Shown here piece by piece: positions 53,596 through 62,537 of a stretch of 64,000 bases of DNA. The position numbers and the translations under genes are program-made. The notes under the pieces are model-generated. The model had not been told where the DNA came from and searched no databases. It was given only the letters and a program-made list of their open reading frames with translations. Source of the DNA: Echinicola strongylocentroti (GTDB lineage Bacteria; Bacteroidota; Bacteroidia; Cytophagales; Cyclobacteriaceae); assembly GCF_003260975.1 (NCBI RefSeq), contig NZ_CP030041.1, positions 2,341,001-2,405,000 of the forward strand, written 5' to 3'. Numbering within the stretch: the stretch's first letter is position 1; each line of letters opens with the position of its first letter.

Positions 53596-56500
53596 ATGTC
53601 TAAATTATTATCCAATCTTAAGTTGGGAGTGGCATTGTTATGCTTTATCATAACGGCCAGTGCCCCACTATCAATTGCCTTTGGGCAATCCATAAAAGTT
53701 ACCGGAAATGTAACTGACTCCGAAAATGGAGAGTCCATTCCCGGTGTAAGCATCTCCCAAAAAGGGACTACAAAAGGCACCATTACCGACCTTGACGGAA
53801 ACTATACCATTGACGTGAATGAAAACGCCACTTTGGTATTCTCCTTTATAGGATATTCATCCCAAGAAGTCCCTGTAAATGGTCAATCCACCATCAATGT
53901 AACCATGGAAACGGACATCACCGGACTGGAAGAAGTGGTGGTCGTGGGATATGGCACCCAGAAGAAGCAAGACCTTACAGGAGCTGTGTCTGTGGTAAAA
54001 ATGGAAGAAATGACCCAGCAACCCAGCCCCCAACTTACCAGCCAGCTCCAAGGACGTGTTTCTGGGGTGACCATCACAGGGTCTGGCCAACCGGGACAAG
54101 CCCCCGATATCAAAATCCGTGGCGTCAATACCTTTGGCAATAACACCCCGCTATTTATCGTGGATGGTGTCCCTACCCCCAACATCAACGACATCAACCC
54201 TAACGATGTGGAAACCATGCAGGTCCTTAAAGATGCTGGCGCCGCCTCCATCTACGGATCACGGGCAGCCAACGGGGTGATCATCGTCACCACCAAAAAG
54301 GGACGTGGAGACGTCAAGGTCAACTACAACATGTATATCGGCTCGCAACAAGTGCAAGGTGGCAACCCTTGGGACATCCTTTCCTCCCAAGAGATGGCAG
54401 ACTTAAAATTTATGGCCCTGAGGAACACTGACCCAGGCGGAACCATCAATGACGATCAATATGGCAGTGGCCCTGACCCGGTCTTACCAAATTACATTGC
54501 CCCTGTCGGTGCACAAACAGTAGACGAGTCACTCTACAATGTCAACCCTTACTATACAGATCCGCAGGCATTGGACAACTTCTACCGGATCGTGGAAGCC
54601 AACAAGACCGGCACCAACTGGTTTCAAGAAATCTTTTCGCCCGCAAGGATCCAAAGCCACAACCTTTCTGTAAACGGTGGAAGTGACAAGGGTAGCTACT
54701 TCTTTTCCATGAGCTATTTTGACCAACAAGGCACCTTGGACAATACCTACCTGAAGCGCTATACCATACGATCAAATACATCCTTTAACGTTACCGATAA
54801 TGTACGGATTGGTGAAAATTTGACTTATTCGATTTCCGAAAATCCTTCCATTGACAACCTTACAGAGGGAAGTGCGATCGGAATGGCCTTTAGACAGCAG
54901 CCAATCATCCCAGTGTATGATATCATGGGAAATTTTGCAGGCTCGTTTGGATCTGGTCTAGGAAATGCCAAAAACCCTGTGGCAATACAGGAAAGAACCA
55001 AAAACAACAGGGGATTGGCTTCTAGGCTCTTTGGTAATGTATTCGCAGAAGTCGACTTTCTGGAGCATTTCACAGCGAGAACCAGCTTTGGCGGTCAATA
55101 TTACAGCAATACCTACAACAGGTTTCAATTTCCCGAATACGAAAACTCTGAAAACCTCAACGTCAACCAGTATACTGAAGGATCAAATTTCAACTTCAAT
55201 TATACCTGGACGAATACCTTGACCTACAAAAGGGAGTTTAACGAGCGTCATGACTTGACCGTACTGCTCGGCACCGAAGCCTATAGAAACAACGGCAGGG
55301 ACATGGAAGCCTTCACTCAGGGGTACTTCTCCTTTGACCCGGACTATGTCACCCTGACCAATGGCTCAGGCACCCAGCAGCACACCAGCTCGGTGTATAA
55401 AGACGCATTATTCTCGCTATTTGGCAGGGTCGATTATACCTATGATGACAAATACATCATCAGTGCCACGGTGAGGAGAGACGGTTCTTCCCGTTTCCTG
55501 AATGAACAATATGGTGTATTCCCAGCTGTCAGTGCAGGATGGAGAATGTCAGAAGAGAACTTCATGCCAGAAAATGGTTGGATCGATGACCTCAAAATTC
55601 GTGGTGGATACGGCATTATGGGCAACCAGCTCAATGTAGCTCCAGGCAATGCCTATTCCACCTATGAAGGCAACAGAAATGCTTCCTATTACCCAATTGA
55701 CGGGAGCAACTCCACCATCCAAGAAGGCTTTCAGGAACAAAGGATCGGCAACCCGGATGCCAAGTGGGAGCAAAACATCAACTCCAACATTGGTATCGAC
55801 GCCAGCCTATGGCAAGGCAAGGTACAGCTGACTTTTGATTACTATAACAAAACGGTGGACGATCTCCTCTACAATCCAGAAGTCATCGGAACACAAGGCA
55901 CGGCAGAGCCTCCTTATATAAATATTGCCAAAATGACCAATAAGGGTTTTGACATAGATGCTAGCACCTACTTCAATCTGGCAACAGACCTGACGTTCAC
56001 CACTACCCTTTCATTTACGACCTACAGCAATGAAATCGTCAAAATCGCTGATGGCGTACCGTATTTTGACCAAGAAGGAAGAAGGTTTAACGGGAGCAAT
56101 ATCATACGAAACCAAGTAGGCCACCCCGTAAGTGAGTTCTTTGGCTATCAAGTCGTTGGGTTCTGGAACTCCCAAGAAGAAGTGGACAATGCCAACGCCT
56201 CGGCCGCAGAAATCACAGGAGACCAGCAAGCCTCCTACCAGGACGGTATTGGCGTAGGCCGCTTTAAATACCAGGACACTAATGGAGATGGCATCATCAC
56301 ACCCGATGACAGAACTGCCTTGGGCAACCCTAACCCAAAATTCACCTACGGCATCAACCTAGGCTTAGAATACCGCAACTGGGACTTCAGCATGTTCTTA
56401 TACGGTGTAAGCGGAAATGATATATGGAACAACGTAAAATGGTGGACGGACTTCTACAGTTCCTTCCAAGGGGCCAAAAGCCACACAGCACTCTATGATT

Positions 56501-56835
56501 CTTGGACACCTGAAAACATGAATGCGACCGCTCCAATCCAAGAGTCTACTGGCTCGTTCAGTACTGCAGGCGTTCCAAACTCCTATTTTGTCGAAAATGG
56601 CAGCTACCTGAGAGCCCGCCAAACACAGATCGGCTACACCTTTGACCAAGCATTCTTGGACCGGTACCGTATCGGAGGACTACGGCTATATGCACAGGCC
56701 GCCAACTTGTTTACGATCACCAAGTATTCTGGACTGGATCCTGAAATATCCGGTGGCACGACCAGTTTCGGAATTGATGAGGGACAATACCCCAATCAAC
56801 GTCAGTTCATCTTTGGTCTCAACTTAACGTTCTAA
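53596..56835 (+). CDS. SusC/RagA-family TonB-dependent transporter, second pair
   Basis: The 1079-residue protein has a signal peptide (LGVALLCFIITASAPLSIAF), a carboxypeptidase-regulatory-like domain (VTGNVTDSENGESIPGVSIS, GTITDLDGNYTIDV), the SusC motif LEEVVVVGYGTQKKQDLTGA, and plug motifs IKIRGVNTFGNNTPLFIVDG and VLKDAGAASIYGSRAANGVI. A C-terminal barrel ends FIFGLNLTF. With the SusD gene 19 bp downstream it forms an outer-membrane glycan import complex. No enzymes, sensor or sigma factor genes flank it, so the glycan cannot be read. It resembles the first SusC only at family level. Confidence 0.96.
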   Translation: MSKLLSNLKLGVALLCFIITASAPLSIAFGQSIKVTGNVTDSENGESIPGVSISQKGTTKGTITDLDGNYTIDVNENATLVFSFIGYSSQEVPVNGQSTINVTMETDITGLEEVVVVGYGTQKKQDLTGAVSVVKMEEMTQQPSPQLTSQLQGRVSGVTITGSGQPGQAPDIKIRGVNTFGNNTPLFIVDGVPTPNINDINPNDVETMQVLKDAGAASIYGSRAANGVIIVTTKKGRGDVKVNYNMYIGSQQVQGGNPWDILSSQEMADLKFMALRNTDPGGTINDDQYGSGPDPVLPNYIAPVGAQTVDESLYNVNPYYTDPQALDNFYRIVEANKTGTNWFQEIFSPARIQSHNLSVNGGSDKGSYFFSMSYFDQQGTLDNTYLKRYTIRSNTSFNVTDNVRIGENLTYSISENPSIDNLTEGSAIGMAFRQQPIIPVYDIMGNFAGSFGSGLGNAKNPVAIQERTKNNRGLASRLFGNVFAEVDFLEHFTARTSFGGQYYSNTYNRFQFPEYENSENLNVNQYTEGSNFNFNYTWTNTLTYKREFNERHDLTVLLGTEAYRNNGRDMEAFTQGYFSFDPDYVTLTNGSGTQQHTSSVYKDALFSLFGRVDYTYDDKYIISATVRRDGSSRFLNEQYGVFPAVSAGWRMSEENFMPENGWIDDLKIRGGYGIMGNQLNVAPGNAYSTYEGNRNASYYPIDGSNSTIQEGFQEQRIGNPDAKWEQNINSNIGIDASLWQGKVQLTFDYYNKTVDDLLYNPEVIGTQGTAEPPYINIAKMTNKGFDIDASTYFNLATDLTFTTTLSFTTYSNEIVKIADGVPYFDQEGRRFNGSNIIRNQVGHPVSEFFGYQVVGFWNSQEEVDNANASAAEITGDQQASYQDGIGVGRFKYQDTNGDGIITPDDRTALGNPNPKFTYGINLGLEYRNWDFSMFLYGVSGNDIWNNVKWWTDFYSSFQGAKSHTALYDSWTPENMNATAPIQESTGSFSTAGVPNSYFVENGSYLRARQTQIGYTFDQAFLDRYRIGGLRLYAQAANLFTITKYSGLDPEISGGTTSFGIDEGQYPNQRQFIFGLNLTF

Positions 56836-56854
56836 ACTTGAAATTCTATAAGTT

Positions 56855-58639
56855 ATGAAATACGCAACTATTAACTATTTTATACTGGGCATTTTACTCA
56901 TCAGTTTTATGTCCTCATGCTCGGATGAATACCTGGACCAACCTGCACTAGGCGCCTTGGGAGACGACGTACTCGCCAACCCCGATGGAGTAAACAAACT
57001 TCTTATAGGAGCCTATGCCGCGCTCGATGGACAGGGAGAAAGCGGCACAGACGCCTTAGGAGGAGGCAGCGGCTGGGAAGCGGCTCCCGAAAACTGGATT
57101 TACGGAACTGTCGCTGGTGGAGAAGCTTCCAAAGGTAGTTTTGCCGGTGACCAACCGGCCATTGACCCTATTGTCAACTTCTATTCCAGCCCTTCCAATG
57201 GCTTCTTCAACACCAAATGGAAAGCCACTTATGAGGGAATAAAAAGGACAAATAACGTCCTAAAACTACTTCCCAACGTAGAAGAACTGACCGATAGTGA
57301 AAGGCAAGATATCGCAGGACAAGCTAGGTTTCTACGTGGGCATTTCTACTTTGAGCTTAAGAAGATGTTCAATATGGTACCTTGGATCGACGAAACCACA
57401 GAAGATCCCAACCAGCCCAACGACCAGGACATCTGGCCAATGATCGAAGCGGATTTTCAATTTGCCTATGACAATCTTCCCCCTACACAATCAGAGTTTG
57501 CCAGGGCCAATAAATGGGCTGCAGCAGCTTACCTAGGAAAGACCTACTTGTACCAGCAAAAATACCAGGAAGCAAATACCATATTCAAAGAAGTCATTTC
57601 TTCCGGTGTGAATCCAGCAGGCACCAAATATGCCCTACTTGACAAGTTTGCCGACAACTTCGACGCTGCCAAAGAAAATAATGCCGAGACGGTCTTCGAT
57701 ATACAAATGGTGGCCAATTCAGGAACAGGTACCATCTCCAATTCCAATTCGGGAAATATGTTAAACTTCCCTTATAATAGCCCTTTTAGGTGCTGCGGAT
57801 TTTATCAGCCTACCCAGAATTTGGTCAATTCATTCAAAACCGACCCCTCTTCAGGCCTCCCATTTCTGGACAATTACAACCAAAACCCAGTTAAATCAGA
57901 CATGGGCATCACTTCTTCCCAATCCTTCGAACCGTATACCGGGTCATTGGATCCCAGGCTGGACTGGACAGTGGGCCGAAGGGGCGTGCCCTACCATGAC
58001 TGGGGGCACCACCCTGGGCAAACTTGGGTCAGGGACCAATCTTATGGTGGCCCCTATGCTCCGAAGAAAACCATTTACCGGCAGGCGACCCAAGACCTGT
58101 ATGCAGACCAAAGCTCTTGGGCACCCGGCACCGCGATCAATGTCCATATCATCCGCTATGCCGATGTGATCCTGATGTGCGCAGAGACAGAAGCTCAGCT
58201 GGGCAACCTCACCGAAGCCATGAACCTCGTGAACCAGATCAGGACGAGAGCCATGAACCCAGACGGATTCTTAAAATCCTACATCAACGAAAGCGCCCCA
58301 ATGGATGGCTTCACGAATACCCCTGCGGCCAACTACACAATTGAGCCTTATACTGCTGCCCAGTTTGGCAGTCAAGAAGATGCGCTGAAGGCCATTTACT
58401 TTGAAAGAAAGCTGGAGCTGGCCATGGAAGGCCACCGTTTCTTCGATTTGGTAAGATGGGGAATCGCCGAGCAAGAACTGAATGCGTACTTTGACTATCA
58501 GGGAAGCATTACCCAAGATGTCAAAGACGGTAGCTTCAGCGCGCCCAAAAACAACTATTACCCTATTCCTCAACGTCAAATTGACCTGAGCGTAAAAGAC
58601 GGGGAACCAATGCTCAAACAAAACCCCGGCTATAATTAA
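56855..58639 (+). CDS. SusD/RagB-family glycan-binding lipoprotein, second pair
   Basis: The 594-residue protein has a lipobox (GILLISFMSSC, Cys22), the usual early block DGVNKLLIGAYAALDGQG, and the central TPR-type helices (EARFLRGHFYFELKK-like as QARFLRGHFYFELKKMFNMV, with WIDETTEDPNQP). Near the end are VHIIRYADVILMCAETEAQL, FERKLELAMEGHRFFDLVRW, and PIPQRQIDLS. These are standard SusD features. It captures glycan over the SusC barrel encoded 19 bp upstream. A family A repeat begins right at its stop codon, and a terminator follows at 58831. Confidence 0.95.
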   Translation: MKYATINYFILGILLISFMSSCSDEYLDQPALGALGDDVLANPDGVNKLLIGAYAALDGQGESGTDALGGGSGWEAAPENWIYGTVAGGEASKGSFAGDQPAIDPIVNFYSSPSNGFFNTKWKATYEGIKRTNNVLKLLPNVEELTDSERQDIAGQARFLRGHFYFELKKMFNMVPWIDETTEDPNQPNDQDIWPMIEADFQFAYDNLPPTQSEFARANKWAAAAYLGKTYLYQQKYQEANTIFKEVISSGVNPAGTKYALLDKFADNFDAAKENNAETVFDIQMVANSGTGTISNSNSGNMLNFPYNSPFRCCGFYQPTQNLVNSFKTDPSSGLPFLDNYNQNPVKSDMGITSSQSFEPYTGSLDPRLDWTVGRRGVPYHDWGHHPGQTWVRDQSYGGPYAPKKTIYRQATQDLYADQSSWAPGTAINVHIIRYADVILMCAETEAQLGNLTEAMNLVNQIRTRAMNPDGFLKSYINESAPMDGFTNTPAANYTIEPYTAAQFGSQEDALKAIYFERKLELAMEGHRFFDLVRWGIAEQELNAYFDYQGSITQDVKDGSFSAPKNNYYPIPQRQIDLSVKDGEPMLKQNPGYN

Positions 58640-58811
58640 ACCCGGAATATGCATTAGCCTATCTGTTGCGACCTGAAACTGCTTCAAAATCAGCCGTTTC
58701 ACTTTAGTTTTCGGCATTACCGTAGCGGTGCTACGCTAATGCCTCCAAACTAACTGATTTTCTTGCAATTTCAGCTCTCACTACGATTCCTAACGCATAA
58801 TCCGGGTTAAA
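58637..58811 (+). repeat. Palindromic-ended dispersed element, family A, copy 3
   Basis: About 175 bp and nearly identical to 49108-49279. The left end AACCCGGAATATGCATTAGC and the complement of the right end AACCCGGATTATGCGTTAGG are inverted repeats with two mismatches over 19 bases. The first bases overlap the TAA stop codon of the SusD gene, so the element sits exactly at the gene end. Confidence 0.75.
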
Positions 58812-58830
58812 CAGCTTTTGTTGAATAAAG

Positions 58831-58858
58831 AAAGGAGCCCAAACCAGGCTCCTTTTTC
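58831..58858 (+). terminator. Terminator downstream of the second SusD gene
   Basis: AAAGGAGCC and GGCTCCTTT pair around a 7-base loop and are followed by T. The family A element lies between the gene and this terminator, so the element would be transcribed as part of the SusCD mRNA. Confidence 0.8.
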
Positions 58859-58940
58859 CATATTAATTAAATATTAATTGTATCATTTTGATTTAAACTA
58901 TTCATAATGATGCATTTTTATGGACAGGTAAATAAATAGC

Positions 58941-59030
58941 TACTTTTGGTATTCGTACAGCAAACGATAACTTTTTCAACTCCTTGCTTTACTTTTTAAA
59001 AAAGACGCTGATGCGAATCGGCGTCTTTTT
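58941..59030 (+). ncRNA. Candidate small RNA between a promoter and a terminator
   Basis: TACTTTTG at 58941-58948 matches the Bacteroidota -7 consensus. About 50 bases further, AAAAAGACGC (58999-59008) and GCGTCTTTTT (59021-59030) form a perfect 10-bp stem followed by T-rich sequence, a good intrinsic terminator. No credible gene lies between them, and the nearest upstream gene already has its own terminator at 58831. The predicted transcript is about 75 nt. The -33 element is weak (TTTT rather than TTTG) and no RNA family is recognised. An open frame over this site (58984-59193) runs through the terminator hairpin and is not credible. Confidence 0.35.
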
Positions 59031-59205
59031 ATTTGCTGTATGTGATCACCAAAATTGTAGGGGAAATGAAAGGTCTTTCGGGAAAATTGGGTGGCCAATC
59101 AGACTCGTTTTTTTTAATGGGATGCTGATGGCACAGATGATTAAGATTTGCGGTAATTTTTTCTCAAACCCGGTTTATGCTGTTCGGGATTAATAAGAAC
59201 CTTGA

Positions 59206-60342
59206 TCACTCCTCTATCAACTCCATTAAATAATACATTTCAAAATCCTCTTCCTCCTTTAATAGGTACTTATTTTTCTTGGCTAACAATCTCCCATCAG
59301 GCATTACTCCTTGAATAAACCCAACCTGTAGCGGAACTTCCACTCCATTATTCAACAGCTTATGTTCTTCATCAAATACAGCCAAATAATGGGGGTTCAT
59401 TTGCATTGTCAGTAAAGGATCATCCGAAAACTCTTCCTTATAAACGGTCGCGTCAATCCCTTTTCTAAAATAGGCCACCAAAAAATCCCCCACATCAAAA
59501 AAACCTTCCACTGCCCCTGGCTGCATTTGGTCAAAATTCATTTCAAAATCAAAATCTTCATGGTCTTTTGACGAGATGACCTCAACAAATTCATCCCCAC
59601 CAAATTCGATGGTCTCGACATAGCCTACATTCATCCCTTCCAATTTATACACATGTAAGGCGGGCTCATTTGAAAGCAACATGTATAGATAATCTCCCAT
59701 TTTAGTAATGTATGGATAGAGTGAAAAATAATAATCTCCGCTGCTATATTTACTTGAATCAGGAATGGACAGGGCAGGAGTCAATTCTCCTGTTTTCAAA
59801 TCAATAAAATTGAGATAATACTCCTCGTAGCCATTGAAGTTTTTCAATTCTGCAATTTGACCTAGCAACAAACTATCCGAAAGGCTATAAATCTTTTTCC
59901 GTTGTGTCCAATTAAAATATTGAATTTGAAAGGGAAGTGGAATATCTTCTATATGGACTCCATTTTTTTCAAAAACGGCGAGCATACCATTGTTATTGGC
60001 GACCAATAGTTTGTCCCCTTTATAGAATCCTAACGACACCATAGAATTGATTGGATTGGGACGATCCCCTCCTCTTGAAAACTGTTCAATGATTTTTCCA
60101 GTTTGATCAAAAATGACAAGATCTTTGGTTCTAAAATTAAAGCCCAAAATCTCAGCAGTCTCTTGATGAATATCGGTGATTTCCAAATCCCCGAGGTAGT
60201 CAATCCTTATTGAATCCACTATCTCCAAGTGAAAGGCCTGCGTGCCTGAAGTCCCTATAATTTCATTATTCCCTCCTGAACATCCAAAAAACGAACACAC
60301 AAGAAGCACTGGAAAAATCAACAGTTTGTTTTTCATCATCAT
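59206..60342 (-). CDS. Propeller-type lipoprotein (DUF4221-like), paralogue 1
   Basis: The 378-residue protein has a lipobox (PVLLVCSFFGC, Cys21). The mature part reads as a beta-propeller of repeating short strands and loops (LEIVDSIRIDYLGDLEITDI, LVIFDQTGKIIEQFSRGG, MLAVFEKNGVHIEDI, LHVYKLEGMN) and ends FEMYYLMELIEE. The layout fits the 6-bladed-propeller/DUF4221 lipoproteins that are abundant in Bacteroidota. Their role is generally unknown; surface binding is likely. It is a clear paralogue of the gene at 60547-61692, sharing EIVDSIRxDYLGD and the last residues. The two lie head to tail with a family D repeat between them. Confidence 0.75.
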   Translation of the reverse strand: MMMKNKLLIFPVLLVCSFFGCSGGNNEIIGTSGTQAFHLEIVDSIRIDYLGDLEITDIHQETAEILGFNFRTKDLVIFDQTGKIIEQFSRGGDRPNPINSMVSLGFYKGDKLLVANNNGMLAVFEKNGVHIEDIPLPFQIQYFNWTQRKKIYSLSDSLLLGQIAELKNFNGYEEYYLNFIDLKTGELTPALSIPDSSKYSSGDYYFSLYPYITKMGDYLYMLLSNEPALHVYKLEGMNVGYVETIEFGGDEFVEVISSKDHEDFDFEMNFDQMQPGAVEGFFDVGDFLVAYFRKGIDATVYKEEFSDDPLLTMQMNPHYLAVFDEEHKLLNNGVEVPLQVGFIQGVMPDGRLLAKKNKYLLKEEEDFEMYYLMELIEE

Positions 60343-60406
60343 AAAATCATAATTCTTAATATTTTTATCCGAAATGACGCCAGTAATCTCGGAGAGATTA
60401 AATAGG

Positions 60407-60535
60407 GTCTCACAGAATCCGCAGAAATCTCAGAAAAGCCGTATTTCATTCCGGGTATTCTGTGCGTTCCGTGAGCAATAAAATCTACTGGTAAAAGCGT
60501 ATAATCAAATTCATAAAAAACGATCTGATCATACT
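60407..60535 (+). repeat. Dispersed element, family D, copy 2
   Basis: It has the same core as 49284-49386 (TATTTCATTCCGGG, TCTGTGCGTTCCGTGAGC) and continues AATAAAATCTACTGG, AATCAAATTCATAAAAAACG with ATCTGATCA. This longer version is almost identical to 62675-62770. It fills the gap between the two lipoprotein paralogues. Confidence 0.7.
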
Positions 60536-60546
60536 TAGCTGATCCA

Positions 60547-61692
60547 TCACTCCTCTACTAATTCTATCAGATAAAGCGTTTGCCAATCCTCTTCTTGCCC
60601 AAAATATTCTTGGCCCTTGGTCGTCACCCACTGCCCTTGACCATTAACAACATCCCCTAAAATCATCCCCTTAGGACAAGGAATATCTGCCAAAACCTGT
60701 CCATTCATATCAAAGACTTGTACGAATTTATCATCGGCCCAATATGCTTCCATCTTCCCTTCAAGCGTTTCAAAATCAAATAAGGACGTCTCTTCCTCCC
60801 CCATTCCTTTCGAGTAAACCGCTAAAATTTTCCCTCCACAAAAAAGCAATTCCGATATACCTCCACTCCTAATCGATCGGTTGACTTCCTCAAATTGATC
60901 TGCCTTATCAAAAGGAACGCCTTGGAACTTAACACCATCTGGGACTTTCATTTTCACGGTCTGTCGTAGGTTCAGTTCACCATTTTTCTCTTCATAAATA
61001 TAAAACTGGTATTCCCTACTGAAATATAGTACCCAAACCTTCCCCTTCCTTTTCACTGTGGGATACATCCATCCATAATATTTTCCATCCCTAAATTGGC
61101 TGGTAGCCGGGAAAGGCATCGTGTTCCTGATTTCACCTGTGTTTGGATCCTGTACTTCAAGAATGGGGCGCTGATAAATCGCTCTCATCATCCCTCCAAA
61201 ATCTTCATAATTTATTTCTCCCCGCTCAGGCCGGTAATACACCAGCTCATCCCCCAACTTAAAATAGGGCTTTCCTCCAAAACCATTAAGATAATAGTAC
61301 TCTCCAGGGATTTTAGTTCGGTCCACTACCTCTCCTTCCTCTCCAACAACCAACAGCCCTTTTACACGTTCGAGCAAGGCCAATCGCCCATCTACAAAAC
61401 CTGCGGCCTGCGCCCAAGTAATGGCATCTGGCCCATCCTTTTTGAACACCACGCTGTCCACCACATTACCAATTGTATCAAGAAACAAAAATTCCAAATC
61501 CCCATGTCCCTTTGCGAGATACGTATTCCGTTTGGGCGAATAGTCGAATAGATAGAAATCACCCAAATAATCCACCCGGATAGAATCTACTATTTCCAAC
61601 GCATAATCATTTCGGGAATTCGTCTTATCAGAAGTTTTATTGCAAGCGATCAAAAATACCGCAGCCATAACTACAAAAAACAGTCTTATCAT
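60547..61692 (-). CDS. Propeller-type lipoprotein (DUF4221-like), paralogue 2
   Basis: The 381-residue protein has a lipobox (VVMAAVFLIAC, Cys17) followed by NKTSDKTNSRND. Propeller-like strands follow: LEIVDSIRVDYLGDFYLFDY, DLEFLFLDTIGNVVDSVVF, GLLVVGEEGEVVDRTKIPGE and QFYIYEEKNGELNLR. It ends DWQTLYLIELVEE, matching paralogue 1. Overall similarity is clear at both ends but modest in the middle, so the duplication is not recent. Probably a surface or periplasmic binding protein of unknown ligand. A third copy survives only as a short remnant near 62343-62463. Confidence 0.75.
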   Translation of the reverse strand: MIRLFFVVMAAVFLIACNKTSDKTNSRNDYALEIVDSIRVDYLGDFYLFDYSPKRNTYLAKGHGDLEFLFLDTIGNVVDSVVFKKDGPDAITWAQAAGFVDGRLALLERVKGLLVVGEEGEVVDRTKIPGEYYYLNGFGGKPYFKLGDELVYYRPERGEINYEDFGGMMRAIYQRPILEVQDPNTGEIRNTMPFPATSQFRDGKYYGWMYPTVKRKGKVWVLYFSREYQFYIYEEKNGELNLRQTVKMKVPDGVKFQGVPFDKADQFEEVNRSIRSGGISELLFCGGKILAVYSKGMGEEETSLFDFETLEGKMEAYWADDKFVQVFDMNGQVLADIPCPKGMILGDVVNGQGQWVTTKGQEYFGQEEDWQTLYLIELVEE

Positions 61693-61871
61693 AGCAATAT
61701 AGTTATCAACTCACCCAACTTACACCTTCACCCGCACATCTACTAAAAATCTTTGTTAATTTAAGTCAAAACGAAAAATCAACCCTTATCCGAATAAAAA
61801 GACTACTATCTGCCAAGATTGATCCCTCTGGATAACAACCAAATTAATTCTCCACTAACTTAGCCCATCAA
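61693..61871. other. Upstream region of lipoprotein paralogue 2
   Basis: Non-coding, AT-rich. No exact TAnnTTTG match was found on the minus strand, so the promoter of the lipoprotein gene is not assigned. The family B repeat begins at 61872. Confidence 0.4.
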
Positions 61872-62180
61872 TCAGGGCAAACGCATTTAACATTAATTTC
61901 GAGTAGTGCAGCTATCATCCGTGCCGCTGGCACTCCTTCTGGAGGTGGAGGAGGCCTTAACATCCTGCGGATGAATCCGCAGGTTACTAAATCCATCGTG
62001 CCGCTGGCACTTTCTCCAAGTTTGCACAATAGAATAGCAGCAACCTATTCGCAGAAAATGCTGAAAGAGCAAGGACATCAGTTGGTTTAGAGGACCAATA
62101 AAGCATCGCACCTGTCTGTCCAAGTGGGGAGAATGATTTAGATAAGTTTAACCCGGAATATCAATATCGTTTAGTTAAGA
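61872..62180 (+). repeat. Structured dispersed element, family B, copy 2
   Basis: This ~309-bp element is the partner of 48432-48739. The 9-bp stem reads CCTGCGGAT (61964-61972) and ATCCGCAGG (61975-61983); relative to copy 1 the third pair changed from A-T to T-A, so the stem is preserved. A second stem here is GAATAG/CTATTC where copy 1 has the shorter GATAG/CTATC. The two GTGCCGCTGGCAC hairpins are intact in both. Confidence 0.75.
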
Positions 62181-62225
62181 ACCTCAGTTCGATTATAAAA
62201 CCGTTTCCGTACAGTGGTCGGAACA

Positions 62226-62340
62226 TGCACTGCGAGGCTTAGGGGAGATTTGAGGGAGTGGAAGCCGTGGCAGCTCGCCGCGGCGAGTTGCCACACCCTT
62301 TTCCAACCCACATCCTCCTTAAAAGGGTTCGCAATGACGC
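62226..62340 (-). repeat. Palindromic element, family E, inserted in a gene remnant
   Basis: The outer ends are inverted (GTCATTGCGAACC on the minus strand and the complement GCACTGCGAGGC on the other side). Inside is a 28-bp palindrome, GTGGCAGCTCGCCG joined to CGGCGAGTTGCCAC (62267-62294), with one G-T mismatch. On the minus strand the element begins GCGTCATTGCGAA, GTGGCAACTCGCC, and looks like a Bacteroidota intergenic repeat class. It abuts and truncates the third propeller lipoprotein copy. Confidence 0.55.
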
Positions 62341-62342
62341 TT

Positions 62343-62463
62343 TTAATGCTAAAAATAAATCGAGCTCAGGTAAATAGATATTTTTTGATGCCAACAACTT
62401 ACCATCAGGCATGGCTCCATGAATGTGTAAGACCTCATTCGGCACTATTACGCTAGGGGCAGG
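62343..62463 (-). pseudogene. Remnant of a third propeller-type lipoprotein
   Basis: On the minus strand the frame PSVIVPNEVLHIHGAMPDGK then LLASKNIYLPELDLFLA matches the C-terminal part of paralogue 1 (VPLQVGFIQGVMPDGRLLAK then KNKYLLKEEEDFEMY). Both the rest of the gene and its true C-terminus are gone: the left side is cut by family E and the right side borders the family C copy. It shows that the lipoprotein family had at least three members here. Confidence 0.65.
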
Positions 62464-62537
62464 GAAATCGCTTTTAACCCCATGAAGTTATTTAATTCAG
62501 GCAGAAAGAGTCAGACCGAGCGGACCTATCTATCCTC
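62462..62537 (+). repeat. Family C half-element
   Basis: It matches the left half of the hairpin element at 18851-18926: GGAAATCGCTTTTAACCCCA, TGAAxTTATTTAATTC, GTCAGACCGAGCGGACCT. The right half needed for the hairpin is absent, so it is a truncated copy. Confidence 0.65.

Noticed and set aside
58984..59193. A 69-codon plus-strand frame
   Set aside because: It runs through a strong terminator hairpin at 58999-59030 and has no family resemblance.
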